Shown: positions 23,938-41,929 of the stretch, one piece after another
Layout of the letters: each line of letters starts with the position of its first letter
Position numbering within the stretch: the first letter of the stretch is position 1
Source of the DNA: Hemibagrus wyckioides
Taxonomy: Eukaryota > Chordata > Actinopteri > Siluriformes > Bagridae
DNA: 64,000 nucleotides
Direction: 5' to 3'
Assembly (NCBI RefSeq): GCF_019097595.1
Contig: NC_080722.1
Coordinates: forward strand, 21,759,630 to 21,823,629
Program-made: the position numbers and the translations under genes
The notes under the pieces: model-generated
The model's database searches: none
What the model was told of the DNA's origin: nothing
What the model saw: the letters and a program-made list of their open reading frames with translations, nothing else

Positions 23938-26900
23938 TTAGAAGTCAGGCCTGTCCTTCTTCAGCTTGCTGTAGTCCATGTTCACTGTGAAAAGCTGTAA
24001 AAAAAAAATAATAATAATAATATTTTCTCCATCATTAAGAATAAGATAATGTCGTTGATGTGATAACCAACTTGTATTTTCGTTTGTGGCTGATATTGTA
24101 TCAGAAGCTGCATTACAAATCTGTCTGTGTATATTATCTGTTCAGTAGCCAGGAAAAAATGGTTACATCTGCAATTACATACAGTAAGGACTACATTTAG
24201 GAATAAGCTATTACAGCAATTTCCTAGAACTTTATAAAGCAGAATCAGGAAAAGGCAGGAAAAAAACAAAAAAAGGAGATGCCAAAATAGTGTAATCAAA
24301 CAAAGAAAACATGAAAAAAATAAAATGAAAAGGTGAACTTGCTCCCAAAATGTAAACTTTTTCACTATAATGTTTTCTTTTACATCATGTGGACATTTAC
24401 ATTTACTGGCCTTATCTAAAGCGACGTACAAAAATGCTTTGAGGTCTCTATCAATGAATACACTGATACTGGTTCACTTTGGTAGACTAAGAATATCCTC
24501 AGTCCAAGGAGGTCATAACAACAAGAAACTGTTTTTTTAATATATAAAACAAGCAGCAGTTTAAGTGGTAGCTTAGTGGTTAAGGTGTTGGACTACTGAC
24601 TGGAAGGTTGTGAGTTTGAATCCCAGGTCCACCAAGCTACCTCTGAATGGGCACTTGAGCAAGGCCATTAACCCTCAATTGCTCAGTAAGATTCTGGGCC
24701 ACTGAGTTCCCTTTCGAGGAAACTTAACGCTGCATCATGACTGACGCTATGGGAAAGCTTTATTGCAAAGTGAATACTCGCCAATAAGTCCACATAAGGG
24801 CATCTACGTCACATTACTCCAGCTTCTTTGACTTCAGGAAGCACTCTGTTTGTGTGTCAATTGTTTTTCCTGTCTGTGTAGACTTGCACTTGCTTTGCCC
24901 AGTAAGGGCCCTGAGAACTTATGTCCGTCGCTCAAACTCGTGGCATAAGTCCTCCTCCCTGTTCGTCTGTTTTGGGAGCCAGAACAGGGGCAATCTGGAC
25001 TTCAAGCAGCGCTTCACACACTGGGAAGTATATATATACACTATATCGCCAGAAGTATTCGCTCACCTGCCTTGACTCGCATATGAACTTAAGTGACATC
25101 CCATTCCTAATCCACAGGGTTCAATATGACGTCGGTCCACCCTTTGCAGCTATAACAGCTTCAACTCTTCTGGGAAGGCTGTCCACAAGGTTTAGGAGTG
25201 TGTTTATGGGAATTTTTGACCATTCTTCCAGAAGCGCATTTGTGAGGTCACACACTGATGTTGGACGAGAAGGCCTGGCTCTCAGTCTCCGCTCTAATTC
25301 ATCCCAAAGGTGTTCTATCGGGTTGAGGTCAGGACTCTGTGCAGGCCAGTCAAGTTCATCCACACCAGACTCTGTCATCCATGTCTTTATGGACCTTGCT
25401 TTGTGCACTGGTGCACAGTCATGTTGGAAGAGGAAGGGGCCAGCTCCAAACTGTTCCCACAAAGTTGGGAGCATGGAATTGTCCAAAATGTCTTGGTATG
25501 CTGAAGCATTCAGAGTTCCTTTCACTGGAACTAAGGGGCCAAGCCCAGCTCCTGAAAAACAACCCCACACCATAATCCCCCCTCCACCAAACTTTACACT
25601 TGGCACAGTGCAGTCAGACAAGTACCGTTCTCCTGGCAACCGCCAAACCCAGACTCGTCCATCAGATTGCCAGATGGAGAAGCGCGATTCGTCACTCCAG
25701 AGAACGCGTCTCCACTGCTCTAGAGTCCAGTGGCGGCGTGCTTTACACCACTGCATCCGACGCTTTGCATTGCACTTGGTGATGTATGGCTTGGATGCAG
25801 CTGCTCGGCCATGGAAACCCATTCCATGAAGCTCTCTGCGCACTGTTCTTGAGCTAATCTGAAGGCCACATGAAGTTTGGAGGTCTGTAGCGATTGACTC
25901 TGCAGAAAGTTGGCGACCTCTTCACACTATGCGCCTCAGCATCCGCTGACCCCGCTCCGTCAGTTTACGTGGCCTACCACTTCGTGGCTGAGTTGCTGTC
26001 GTTCCCAAACACTTCCACGTTCTTATAATACAGCTGACAGTTGACTGTGGAATATTTAGGAGCGAGGAAATTTCACGACTGGATTTGTTGCACAGGTGGC
26101 ATCCTATCACAGTTCCACGCTGGAATTCACTGAGCTCCTGAGAGCGACCCATTCTTTCACAAATGTTTGTAAAAACAGTCTGCATGCCTAGGTGCTTGAT
26201 TTTATACACCTGTGGCCATGGAAGTGATTGGAACACCTGATTCTGATTATTTGGATGGGTGAGCGAATACTTTTGGCAATATAGTGTATATATATATATA
26301 TATTCTTTCTCAAACACCAATGATTTTTTAAATTAACACCATCATTAACGCTAATACTGTACTCTGTAGTGCACGTGTGTAGTATATTTATGTTAATTAG
26401 AAAGAAGGCACTGAGTTAAATACATAATGTCAGAAATTTGTTTTAAATGGCTGTTCTACTTTAAGTAAAGGTTTTATCCTTGGCTTTGTACATGACTTGA
26501 CAAATTTAAAGTTTTAATTAAAGTTTACCCACTCCCTCTTCACCTTGTATTGATCGTTAGGTCCAAGCTTGTTCCAGGGTTCAGGGTTATTGGTCCGATC
26601 CCACCTGTGGTGCAGATTGTGTGGTTATAAACTTGATGTTATGAAGCATAATAAGCAAAATTCAGAAAGTACTAGGGCTGTCAACATTACCGCATTAATG
26701 CATGTGATTAATACAAAATCCTTATCACGTTAAAATAATTTAACGCAAACAAAGACAACACACAAAGGTGGTCATTAATGTAATTTGCGTCACACAGATG
26801 ATATTGGGGGTCGGGAGCTTATTAGTCTAATGCCGAGACTGCACAACTGCACACACTGCACAACTTTTCAGTCGCAGACTAGCTTTGCAAAATCAAGGCA

Positions 26901-29296
26901 AAGTGAAGGCCGTGCACGCGAGTGACAATCGCGCAGTGTGAATGACCAAACACTCGATCTGAGCCGATGAGTCCCGTGAAATATTTGGCATGCTAAATAT
27001 CTGGACCAGTTGGTGAGCAGTACTAAATGAGTTCTGACTGAAAAACACCTCGGCGATGACCTACAGTCAATGAGAGAGCGAGATACAGGGCAGCGGTCAG
27101 TTTGGGGAGGAGTTATAGACCTTAATATTAGCAAGCACGGCTTCAGTTAAAGCACAATATTATAGTTTAATAGAGTTTATAGGTTTTTATCAGAAGAAAA
27201 TGTCTTAAATATACTTATATCAAAATTAATAAGCTTTACAATAGCATCAAAAAGAAATAAAGCAGAAACATTAGCTTGATCAGCAGCAGCACAAGGCAAA
27301 ATTATTCATACAGTACAGTTATGCAGAACACACAATCCATGTTCAATCCAATCCATATTATTTCACGCATACGTTCAGTTGTGAAACGCAGTTTGTGGAC
27401 CAGACAAAGCTGTTGCAGTGTGAAACCTCCTGTCGCAGATCCATTGTGCAATGTGAACACAGCAGCGACTGAATGCTACCACAAATGCACATCTGTGTGT
27501 GCATACACTGTAATGAAGAACTGGCCTACCATCGAAGCTCATCGAGTTTAAAATATCATTTAAAAGCAAAACACATCACAGGTTTTACTAGGAAACCGAC
27601 GAGTAGCAAACCAAACCGACATGTTAAACAAAAAAAAAAAGTGCATGTTTAATTTCATCGCAGTTAATCACACAAAAAGGGTGCGATTAATCACGACTGA
27701 AATATTTAATCTAGTGACAGCCCTAGAACATACACAATGTCTTTTTTCCCCAAAAGGAAAGTAGGTTTGCTGTAAAATATTTTTTTTGAACATCTAATCA
27801 ACTGTTAAAGCACTCACGAGCAGTCTGGGTTCTTGAGGGCCAAGCGGCAGAGATAAAGCATGGACATTGTTGCTCCACCACCGATGAATACAAATAGAGG
27901 GATCAACTACAACAGAAACAGAATAAGAATTTATCTCTATCACCATAATTTGTGAAATGGCTTAATTACATAGTTGTGAAATAAGGTAAAAGGCATAAAA
28001 GTAAAAAAAAAAAAAAAAAGAACCATAACACAGCCAGGGGTGGCAAAACATAAACACTAGCAAAGTGAATGAGGCAATAAACATGTGCTGACAAACGGAT
28101 GCAAGACAATGAAAAATTAGAAACAGAAACTTTATCTAGGCTAACACAAAACAGCAAGACACAAGTTGCCACTGTTGGGCCCTTGAGCAAGGCCCTTAAC
28201 CATCTCTGCTCCAGGGGTGCTGTATCATGGCTGACCCTGCGCTCTGACCCCAACCTCCAAGTATGGGATATGTGAAGAAAGAATTTCACTGTGCTGTAAA
28301 GTATATGTGACAAATAAAGGCCATTTCCTATTTCACAACGAATGAAGTTAAAACACGTGTGCAAGGTTGCCCTCTGGTGGTTTGATGGGGAAATGTCCAG
28401 AGTAGCCATGACAATAGATCTAATTCAATTTATTGAATATGATTGATCGGTATTGATTAATGTTCGATTGAAGTGTTTTGTACCTTAGCTGTGCAAATTT
28501 GAAGATCCCATTGTTTTCATTTTTTTCAAAAGTACAGTACAATAGGTAGCTGTAACATTGGCTTTCTTTTATTTATTTATTTTTATACAACCTCACTGTT
28601 TTGTGTTTGTTTTATATATATTTTTTTTTATTATTGTTGTTGTATGTCCCGGCTCAGAGAACTATATTCAAAAACGTATATATTAACAAGAAATTTCTGT
28701 ATGAGAAATGTCAGAGGGCGCATATTCGTTCACTGCCATTATTCACCAATTCATGTGTGTATTATTAGTCGAAAGAGTGCATAGGTATGTTCCCAATTAT
28801 TTCCCTATTAGATCCATACACACCTCCTAGTGTATAGAAGCTATTATTTCATAATAATATACACAGTTCACTTATTACAATATTATGAGGGATATAACGC
28901 TGAAAAAAAACTTCAAAAACGTTTGGAGAAATTGTGCAATAGGTAAGGCACTAATAATAGAGCCTGTAGTTCCTGTATGTAGGTTGTACGGTACATTTGT
29001 GACACGGCCCTGTGCTTTTCCGCATTGCAGTTCCGAACCGTTACACACGTGAAAACAAAAATATTAGAGATTTGAGATTGATTTGTCCAATCTAACGTAT
29101 TTTATCATTAAATCTGATGAAAAATAAAATAGGTTGCATGTATTATTTCAAAACAAATCAAAGACTACCCATGAATAATCGAAACGCTCCAATGTCAGTA
29201 AGGTTGATTGAAAAAATCCTCAAAAATCCCCCTCAGAGAATAAAATGTACTTACAGCCGGGTGAGTCCTCAGCTGTTTTGACACCAGTTTTAGCAT
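23938..29296 (-). CDS. ndufa4: NDUFA4/COXFA4-family cytochrome c oxidase subunit, 4 exons
   Basis: Coding exons: 29255-29296, 27818-27906, 26544-26604, 23938-23994 (249 nt, 82 aa plus TAA). All junctions are GT-AG and the frame is continuous. The protein starts [14 protein letters not shown], then has one membrane segment ([19 protein letters not shown], about residues 15-33), the family signature [20 protein letters not shown] (residues 45-64) and the conserved end [12 protein letters not shown]. Length equals the usual 81-82 aa of NDUFA4, a small single-pass inner mitochondrial membrane protein first assigned to complex I and now placed in complex IV. Fish have several paralogues; the KKDRPDF ending is also seen in NDUFA4L2, so the exact paralogue (ndufa4, ndufa4l2 or a fish-specific copy) is not settled. 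Introns 2 and 3 are full of transposons (a hAT-like element; SINE, DIRS and Tc1). Several AATAAA-type poly(A) signals on the minus strand lie near 23630-23650. Confidence 0.92.
24555..24701 (+). mobile_element. tRNA-derived SINE
   Basis: It begins with a tRNA-like head (GTAGCTTAGTGGTTAAGG, the A-box region, then GAGTTTGAATCCC, the B-box region). The body has CACTTGAGCAAGGCCATTAA, shared with SINE copies at 28150-28330 and 31065-31250. It is in ndufa4 intron 3. The B-box-like element is part of the SINE, not a tRNA gene. Confidence 0.7.
24702..25036 (+). mobile_element. DIRS-type retrotransposon fragment (tyrosine recombinase)
   Basis: Plus-strand translation at about 24880-25025 reads [20 protein letters not shown] then [14 protein letters not shown], matching the tyrosine recombinase of fish DIRS elements. 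The preceding GTTCCCTTTCGAGGAAAC and GACGCTATGGGAAAG resemble DIRS terminal sequence. It ends abruptly where the Tc1 element starts at 25039, so the Tc1 may have inserted into it. Confidence 0.6.
25039..26286 (-). mobile_element. Full-length Tc1-like transposon (family E) with terminal inverted repeats
   Basis: 1248 bp between TA dinucleotides. The left end CACTATATCGCCAGAAGTAT and the reverse complement of the right end (CACTATATTGCCAAAAGTAT) are nearly identical and run on into TCGCTCACC. It encodes one transposase on the minus strand (see 25121-26152). It is the best preserved transposon in the window and lies in ndufa4 intron 3. Confidence 0.93.
25121..26152 (-). pseudogene. Tc1 transposase, complete but for one TGA codon
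   Basis: One frame from ATG at 26152 to the stop at 25121 would give 343 codons, the usual Tc1 transposase length. It is broken only by TGA at 25922-25924 (context MLRRIV/stop/RGRQL). The first part has the paired helix-turn-helix domain ([29 protein letters not shown]) and the GRPRKL AT-hook-like motif. The second has the DD34E triad: Asp in [10 protein letters not shown], Asp in [14 protein letters not shown], Glu in [17 protein letters not shown]. Transposase cuts and pastes the element through its inverted repeats. The remaining frame from 25843 alone lacks most of the DNA-binding domain. Confidence 0.9.
26673..27727. mobile_element. hAT-like non-autonomous element
   Basis: Ends are inverted repeats: left TAGGGCTGTCAACATTACCG, right ...TCTAGTGACAGCCCTAG. 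Next to both ends are ATTAAT/ATTAATC motifs typical of a common fish hAT family. About 1.05 kb, no intact transposase recognised. Lies in ndufa4 intron 2. A clear 8-bp target duplication could not be confirmed. Confidence 0.6.
28150..28330 (+). mobile_element. SINE fragment, catfish-type tail
   Basis: Contains GGGCCCTTGAGCAAGGCCCT, then GTATCATGGCTGACCCTG and AAGAATTTCACTGTGCTGTA, ending in GTGACAAATAAAGGCC. A reverse-strand relative is at 32520-32660. This tail is familiar from catfish genomes (from memory). In ndufa4 intron 1. Confidence 0.6.
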
Positions 29297-29579
29297 CCTG
29301 TATATATCCTGAGTATATCGCCTGTATATTAATAATAAAGGATGTCTTCAGCCCTGCGATGTGAATGGGAGCTCGTCCTGGTGCGTTGCTACAGGAGTGC
29401 GGAGTCGACTCACTGTGAACTGAATCTCATCATCTAAATGCCTGCAGTCGATTCTTCATTTCAGTCGCTTATTCAAGTGCATTGAACAACTTTTTTTGTT
29501 TGTCTGTTTTAAAAGAGAAATTAATTTATCATAGTCATTTTTGGAAGGGCGGATTAACAAGTTTTATTATCCTTATGGG

Positions 29580-29800
29580 AAAATTATGTACACACCAACC
29601 TTAACAATGTCTTCATGTAGCTTGCTTTGTGCACAGAGGGTTTTGTCATGCTGGAACAGATTTGGGTATCTTAGTTGTGTGAAGGGACGTGCATAGAAAG
29701 ATTCTGTGCCTCCAAATTTGTGGACAACAATGTAAGAAAGGCAGTCATATGGGTGTGATGGTCAGGTGTAGATATATTTTTGGCCACATAGACTAGCTTT
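29580..29800 (-). mobile_element. Tc1/MITE relic
   Basis: The text GGCAGTCATATGGGTGTGAT and the end TTTTTGGCCACATAGACTA resemble the terminal part of a Tc1-like family whose ends read GGCCATATAGTG. GCTTTGTGCACAGAG resembles the family E transposase region. Degenerate. Confidence 0.45.
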
Positions 29801-29827
29801 GGCAGTAAGCTTAGGCTCACTGTCCTT

Positions 29828-29898
29828 TTCAGCTATGACTACTTGAGCGATGATGATGACTGCTGCAGTGTAGACAGCAGCAACAGTGAAGACAGCAC
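29828..29898 (+). pseudogene. Inverted partial copy of rundc3a exon 7 with its splice acceptor
   Basis: Plus-strand CCTTTTCAG followed by about 60 nt encodes [20 protein letters not shown], nearly identical to the start of rundc3a exon 7 (minus strand, 33959 leftward). It also copies at least nine intronic bases before the acceptor. It then runs into unrelated Tc1-like sequence. The copied acceptor means the source was genomic DNA, not spliced mRNA. The host gene lies 1.4 kb away in the opposite orientation. Confidence 0.85.
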
Positions 29899-30060
29899 CT
29901 ATTGGAAATTGAACCTCTGCCCCGTTAGAAAGGCTCTTGCAGACTGGATCAAGTTTTCTTCTAGGACTGCCTTGTGTTTGGCTTTATCTGTCCATCCTGC
30001 CCTCAACCCTGACGAGTTTCCCAGTTTGAAAAGCATCTTTGTAATGTGACGCTTCCCCCA
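29899..30060 (-). mobile_element. Tc1-like transposase relic
   Basis: Text such as CTGCCCTCAACCCTGACGAG and the preceding GACTGGATCAAGTTTTCTTC match the reverse of the middle part of a common fish Tc1 transposase. Short and broken. Confidence 0.5.
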
Positions 30061-30505
30061 CCCTGCCTCAAAATGTAAGATAATGTTCTAACTTGAATAA
30101 ATTTATTATGCAAGTGACTGTATAAGCAGCTGTCAAAGAGGACAGACAGCTCAGCATATAATGTATGCTGTAAATGAGGACTGACAACATACAATGTACA
30201 CATACACAATGAACGTGCAATGTGCACAGAAAAAAAAGGGTCCAAAAGAGGCAGTTGTTTTATTGCAGTTAGAACAGGAACAGCTGGGTTTCCACTGGTG
30301 CCATAAACATGACTTTACAATATTTAAACAAATAAACATTAGGAATTAGGACTGAACAATTGTCTAATGACAACCTCAAGATCACTCAAACAATGGTTTT
30401 AATTAGACTCTTTTAATCCAATGAGTCCTCCTAGTGTTCATAAATAGAGAAAGAACAGATTCTGGTGAGCTAATGAAAAGAAACTGGCAGTTTCATTTGC
30501 AGTAG

Positions 30506-30540
<35 letters not shown>

Positions 30541-31064
30541 TGATCCGTAACAGTACAGGTATGCATATTTGTATATGCATCTTTGATTTACGTGGCACAG
30601 TAATTGCTGTTACATTTCCATCTTTTGGCAGTTTGTTTTATTATAAATGTAATTGATTAAAGAGGAAAAAGGCAGCTGTTCTAGTTTCTTTTTATGACCA
30701 CTTAGTAAGATAATGTTATAACCATACATTAAGATATCCTTGTGCATGTTTTTTTTTTTTCTTTTTTCGCAGAAGACTCACTGATTAATTAAAGGGATAA
30801 ACAAACATGGCAAGTACTAGGTGAGAAAATGTGAAATTGTTTAGCTAGATGTGCGTGTCAGGTGGTTAGGCAGTTGGTGCATAGTCCACAGTCAAGGGAA
30901 AGTGTATGGCAAAGACACCCAGAGACACGAGAACAGTCAAACAGGAGGATGGGAACAGTGTAAATAGCAGAAAAGAGGTGAGTCAGTGTAAAATCCCATG
31001 CCAATAATTTTGCAGAATATACGACAACAAGTAAGGTTGCCATACTGCATTTAGACTGAACATG
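30061..31064. other. Spacer with TA microsatellite
   Basis: A TA run at 30506-30537 is the only clear feature. No exon recognised. The rundc3a 3' untranslated region should occupy some of the right part below 31310, but no convincing poly(A) signal was fixed. Confidence 0.4.
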
Positions 31065-31250
31065 GGCATTTATGGCATTTGGCAAACACCCTTATCCAGA
31101 GAGACATATATCTCATTTTTTATACAACTGAGCAATTGAGGGTTAAGGACCTTGCTCAAGGGCCAAGCAGCAGTAGCTTGGTGAAACTGAGATTCAAACT
31201 TTTGGTCACTAGCCCAATGCCTTAACCACTGAGCTACCACTTCCAAATTA
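31065..31250 (-). mobile_element. tRNA-derived SINE, reverse orientation
   Basis: On the minus strand it begins with GTAGCTCAGTGGTTAAGGC (tRNA-like A-box head) and continues through GCCCTTGAGCAAGGTCCTTA to a tail with TCTCTGGATAAGGGTGTTTG. Same family as 24555-24701. It sits just downstream of the rundc3a stop, so it is probably within its 3' untranslated region. Confidence 0.7.
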
Positions 31251-31309
31251 TTGTCTGTTGTGTCTTTGGATGACTTTGCTAATTAAAATATAGTTCTGTA
31301 CGTGTGGTT

Positions 31310-38285
<6,976 letters not shown>

Positions 38286-38493
38286 GCAGAGCATCACCTT
38301 CTAAATACACGGTTCATCTGCTTCATTATATGGAGTTTATTATTTAAACATTCCATTTTGGGTTTTTTTTGTATTAAAAGTTGATTTTGTTTGTTTATAT
38401 AGTAAAACTAGAATTTTAGTTTTGTTTACAACAAGCTGTAGTTTACTTTTTGCCTTCAACAGAGAGAATAAAGACAGCTGTTTACAGTTGCAT

Positions 38494-38549
38494 TAAATTA
38501 AATTAAATTAAATTAAATTAAATTAAATTAAATTAAATTAAATTAAATT
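38494..38549. repeat. AAATT pentanucleotide array
   Basis: About 11 AAATT units upstream of rundc3a. Confidence 0.95.
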
Positions 38550-38554
38550 CTGTG

Positions 38555-38855
38555 CCTTTCTGTGTGGAGTTTGCATGTTCTCCCTGTGCCTGTGTGTTTA
38601 CTCCGGGTACTCCGGTTTCCTCCCACAGTTCAAAAACATGTACATTAGGTGGATTGGTCATTCTAAGTTGCTCATAGGAGTGAGTGTGAGTGTGTGGTTG
38701 TCTGTCTATATGTGTGGCTCTGTGATGGACTGGTGACCTGTCCAGGGTGTACCCCTGCCTTTCGCCCAATGTGTGCTGGGATAGGCTCCAGCAGATCCCT
38801 TGACCCTAATTATGAATAAAGCAGGTACAGAAAATGGATAAATGGATGGATAAAA
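38555..38855 (+). mobile_element. Common teleost SINE-like repeat, plus copy
   Basis: Contains GTGTGGAGTTTGCATGTTCT, CCTCCCACAGTTCAAAAACA, GACCTGTCCAGGGTGTACCC and the ending AATGGATAAATGGATGGAT. The same family occurs inverted at 40603-40955. Known widely in fish genomes; exact class not determined here. Confidence 0.75.
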
Positions 38856-40602
38856 AGTATGACATGGCATTCATTTATGAATAAAACACTGTAATCACTG
38901 TGGTATAAAAGGTATTAAACCCTTGGGATGTGCTAATATAGGAAAATAATCCATTTTGATGTGTAACACTATCGGTGTGACTGATTTTTATTCCCATATT
39001 TCTTGCTTGTAGCACAGGCATGCTTTCGGTGACAATTAACTGAAAGGATATGGGTCTCTTACTTACTGCTTAACATATTTCTTTGGATTGCACCAAAAGT
39101 AAGCATCCAAATGTGTTATTTTTCAGTATGGAGAGATGTAGTTCAAGGGATGAGATCCTTATCTGGGACATAACATAATCCAAAAACTGTCTAATGAAAC
39201 TCAGCTGACTTTTGGATGTTAATTTTAGACTGCCACAAATGAAAGCTGCCACATCTAACAGGACTTTTTAAGATGTCAGAACATATTTCACCTTCAATGC
39301 TAGTGAAATACAAATAGAAGCCTAGCTAGAACGAACCCTAAAACATGTCATATTGGTTATTGCAAAGAGACGTCATAAAAGTGTTTCATTATTCTATATG
39401 ATCTCCACTTTATCCAGTGTACATTTTTATCTTAGCAAGTGTCTGGATTTCTCTAGAAATGTACATGCCTATAGAGAGATGGATGATGGGTGGATGTGAG
39501 CAATAGGAAAATACAATCAACCAGCACTGAACACTAGATGGCGAGCTGCTCTTTTTTTTTAATCGCTGAAGACCCACAATCTGTTACACGGTGCATCAAA
39601 TTTGTATTGTTCTTTTCCATTTCCAGTATAAATCCAACATCAATCCCTCTCAGTTCCATTGAAACAAAACTTAAGGTTACAGCTTTAACTTTTACAGCTT
39701 ACAGCAATGAGGCTGCAGACTTTTTCCTTCTCTTTCCTTCCATCTCATTACAGAAACCTTCACTTTAACAATTAGGCACATTTTTAATCCATTTATTGCG
39801 TAGTCCACTGTGTCTACTGGCCAAGTTCCTGTAATTGAATGGTTACCATAGAAACAATTAACGATGGAAAAATTAATCAGCATCATCTGGCCAATCAAAA
39901 TCCAGAATTTCACTACATTGATCCATTTTGAGTGATTAAGTTATGTTAGGAGTGTGTGTGTGTGTGTGTGATCTTGAATGATGCTGGTGTGGCAAGTAAA
40001 ATCCACATGAACCTTGTACACATTTGTCAGATGTTGAGTAACTGGTGTGTGTGTGTGTGTGTGTCTGAAACAGCTCTGTGAAATTCCAGACTGCTGTGAG
40101 AGGCAGCAGAAGAAAGGAGCTGAAGGTGGCATCGCGCCCACTTGAGGGAGAAGCCAAGGATAAACTCTCAGAGGAAATAAAAAATATTTAAAAATAGACA
40201 CAAAATCAGACTTTAGATGCCGGACCATCTCCTCCATGCTTCTTCACAAATTTCTGTGATTAAAGTGTCAGTCATTTTGCAATCTTAGTATTTCAAATTA
40301 AACAAAAATAAATGATTAGCATGTGATAGTAAACATAATATATTCATATTTAATATACAATACAAATTAATAATTATTAAATGATCATATTTATGAGGGA
40401 AAAAGAAACATTGTTATTTAATTGTAAGGGTAATAAAATATTAATATTCCATAGCAAACAATAATATTTATTCCTGGATAAATTCAACTATCTTATCAGA
40501 ATTCATGAAGCCTTCAAGCTTCACAAAAGCCACAAAGCAGCTCCAAACATTCCTGCTCCTCCTTAAAGTTTTAGCTGGGTTTGGGGAAAACAAAAATAGT
40601 AT
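38856..40602. other. Intergenic stretch with GT microsatellites
   Basis: GT runs at 39952-39970 and 40044-40063. No exon or transposon recognised. Confidence 0.4.
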
Positions 40603-40955
40603 CCCGTCCATCCATTTTCTCTACCCGCTTTATTCCTAATTAGGGTCACAGGGGTCTGCTGGAACCTATCCCAGCACACATTGGGTGAAAAGGCAGGGGT
40701 ACACCCTGGACAGGTCACCAGTCCATAACAGGACCACACAACCACACACACACTCCTATGGGCAATTTAGAATTACCAATCAACCTAATGTACATGTTTT
40801 TGGACTGTGGGAGGAAACTGGAGTACCCGGAGTAAACCCACGCAGACACAGGGAGAACATACAAACTCCACACAGAAAGCCCCTGTCTGTTCGAACCCGG
40901 GATTTGGACCCAGGACCTTCTTGCTGTGAGGCAACAGTGCTAAGCACTAAGCACA
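40603..40955 (-). mobile_element. Common teleost SINE-like repeat, inverted copy
   Basis: Inverted relative of 38555-38855. It also keeps the head with GAACCCGGGATTTGGACCCA and GCTTAGCACTG, so it is more complete than the plus copy. Confidence 0.75.
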
Positions 40956-41929
40956 AACATTTCTCCTTTAAGAAAACTGGAAGAAAATTTCTGGAGAAGG
41001 TATTTTATTAGAAAACATGTTTTGTTTCATTTTGTTTTGTTAATGCACAGTGAATTAGCATTAACTTTAAGTTTTCTATAGTGTCAAAACATTTTGATAA
41101 ATTTTTGAGAGAAGAAAATATTTAAAAAGGAGACATTTTTAATGGGAATGTTTTTTGTTAGAAATCTATTATTTGCATTTAAAAAAAATTTAAAGTTCAG
41201 TCTGATTTTGTGGATGGAACAATATTGAAACAAGGAGAAAGACAAGCAAATGAATAAAAAGAAACCCTGTTAAGCTGTTAGCAGAGTGAGGCAAATATTT
41301 ATCCAGGACGTTGAAGAGAATGTTGGGATGTTATTTGTAGTGGGCAGGAGGGATTCCAAAAAAAAGGAATAGGGTGCGTAAAGGGGAAAATGTTTTATCT
41401 GGTGTGTTATTGAAACGAATACACTTTTTTTGTATTTCAAATAGTTTAAAGTAGTCAAATGAAATTGTTCAACCAGGAACTTTGGAGCTAATTTTGTGTA
41501 TAAGCATTTCTGAATTCATTACACATTTAACATAAATTCCTTTTCGCTGAAGCCATTAAAGCCACTGCCAAGGTCTCCAATTGGTTCTTTCCACAGCAGT
41601 CCCACATATCTTCATGATGAGACTACAACCTGTCAATCAGACTGGTCTGAAGAGCAAAACCAGTCAGGAGTAGCATGTGTATCTCGACAGAGATATTGAT
41701 TAGATCAACCAAATCTTATTTAATAAAAATTTTTTTTTTTTAAATTAAATTAAATACTGCTATTGTCATGGCTGTCCACTTACAGTAGGACAAACTATAT
41801 GGCACAAACAGTGCTAGTAGTTATTCAAAAGTAACTGGAATCAAAAACAATAACAATTGTTATTCATTTTTTGTAAAAGTGCTGAAAAGAGAAGTTTTGA
41901 GTGTGAAAGGGATGGTTTCAATTCTGGCT
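40956..41929. other. Spacer, no feature seen
   Basis: AT-rich, with no recognised gene or repeat. Confidence 0.4.

Noticed and set aside
24570..24625. tRNA gene
   Set aside because: A- and B-box-like text belongs to a SINE head; the cloverleaf is not intact and the SINE body follows directly.
24921..25829. 302-codon plus-strand open frame
   Set aside because: It is the antisense shadow of the Tc1 transposase on the minus strand, where the DDE motifs lie.
29843..30049. Plus-strand open frame beginning with Asp/Cys/Ser-rich residues as a separate gene
   Set aside because: Its start copies rundc3a exon 7 and its end is Tc1-like; it is a chimera of fragments, not a gene.
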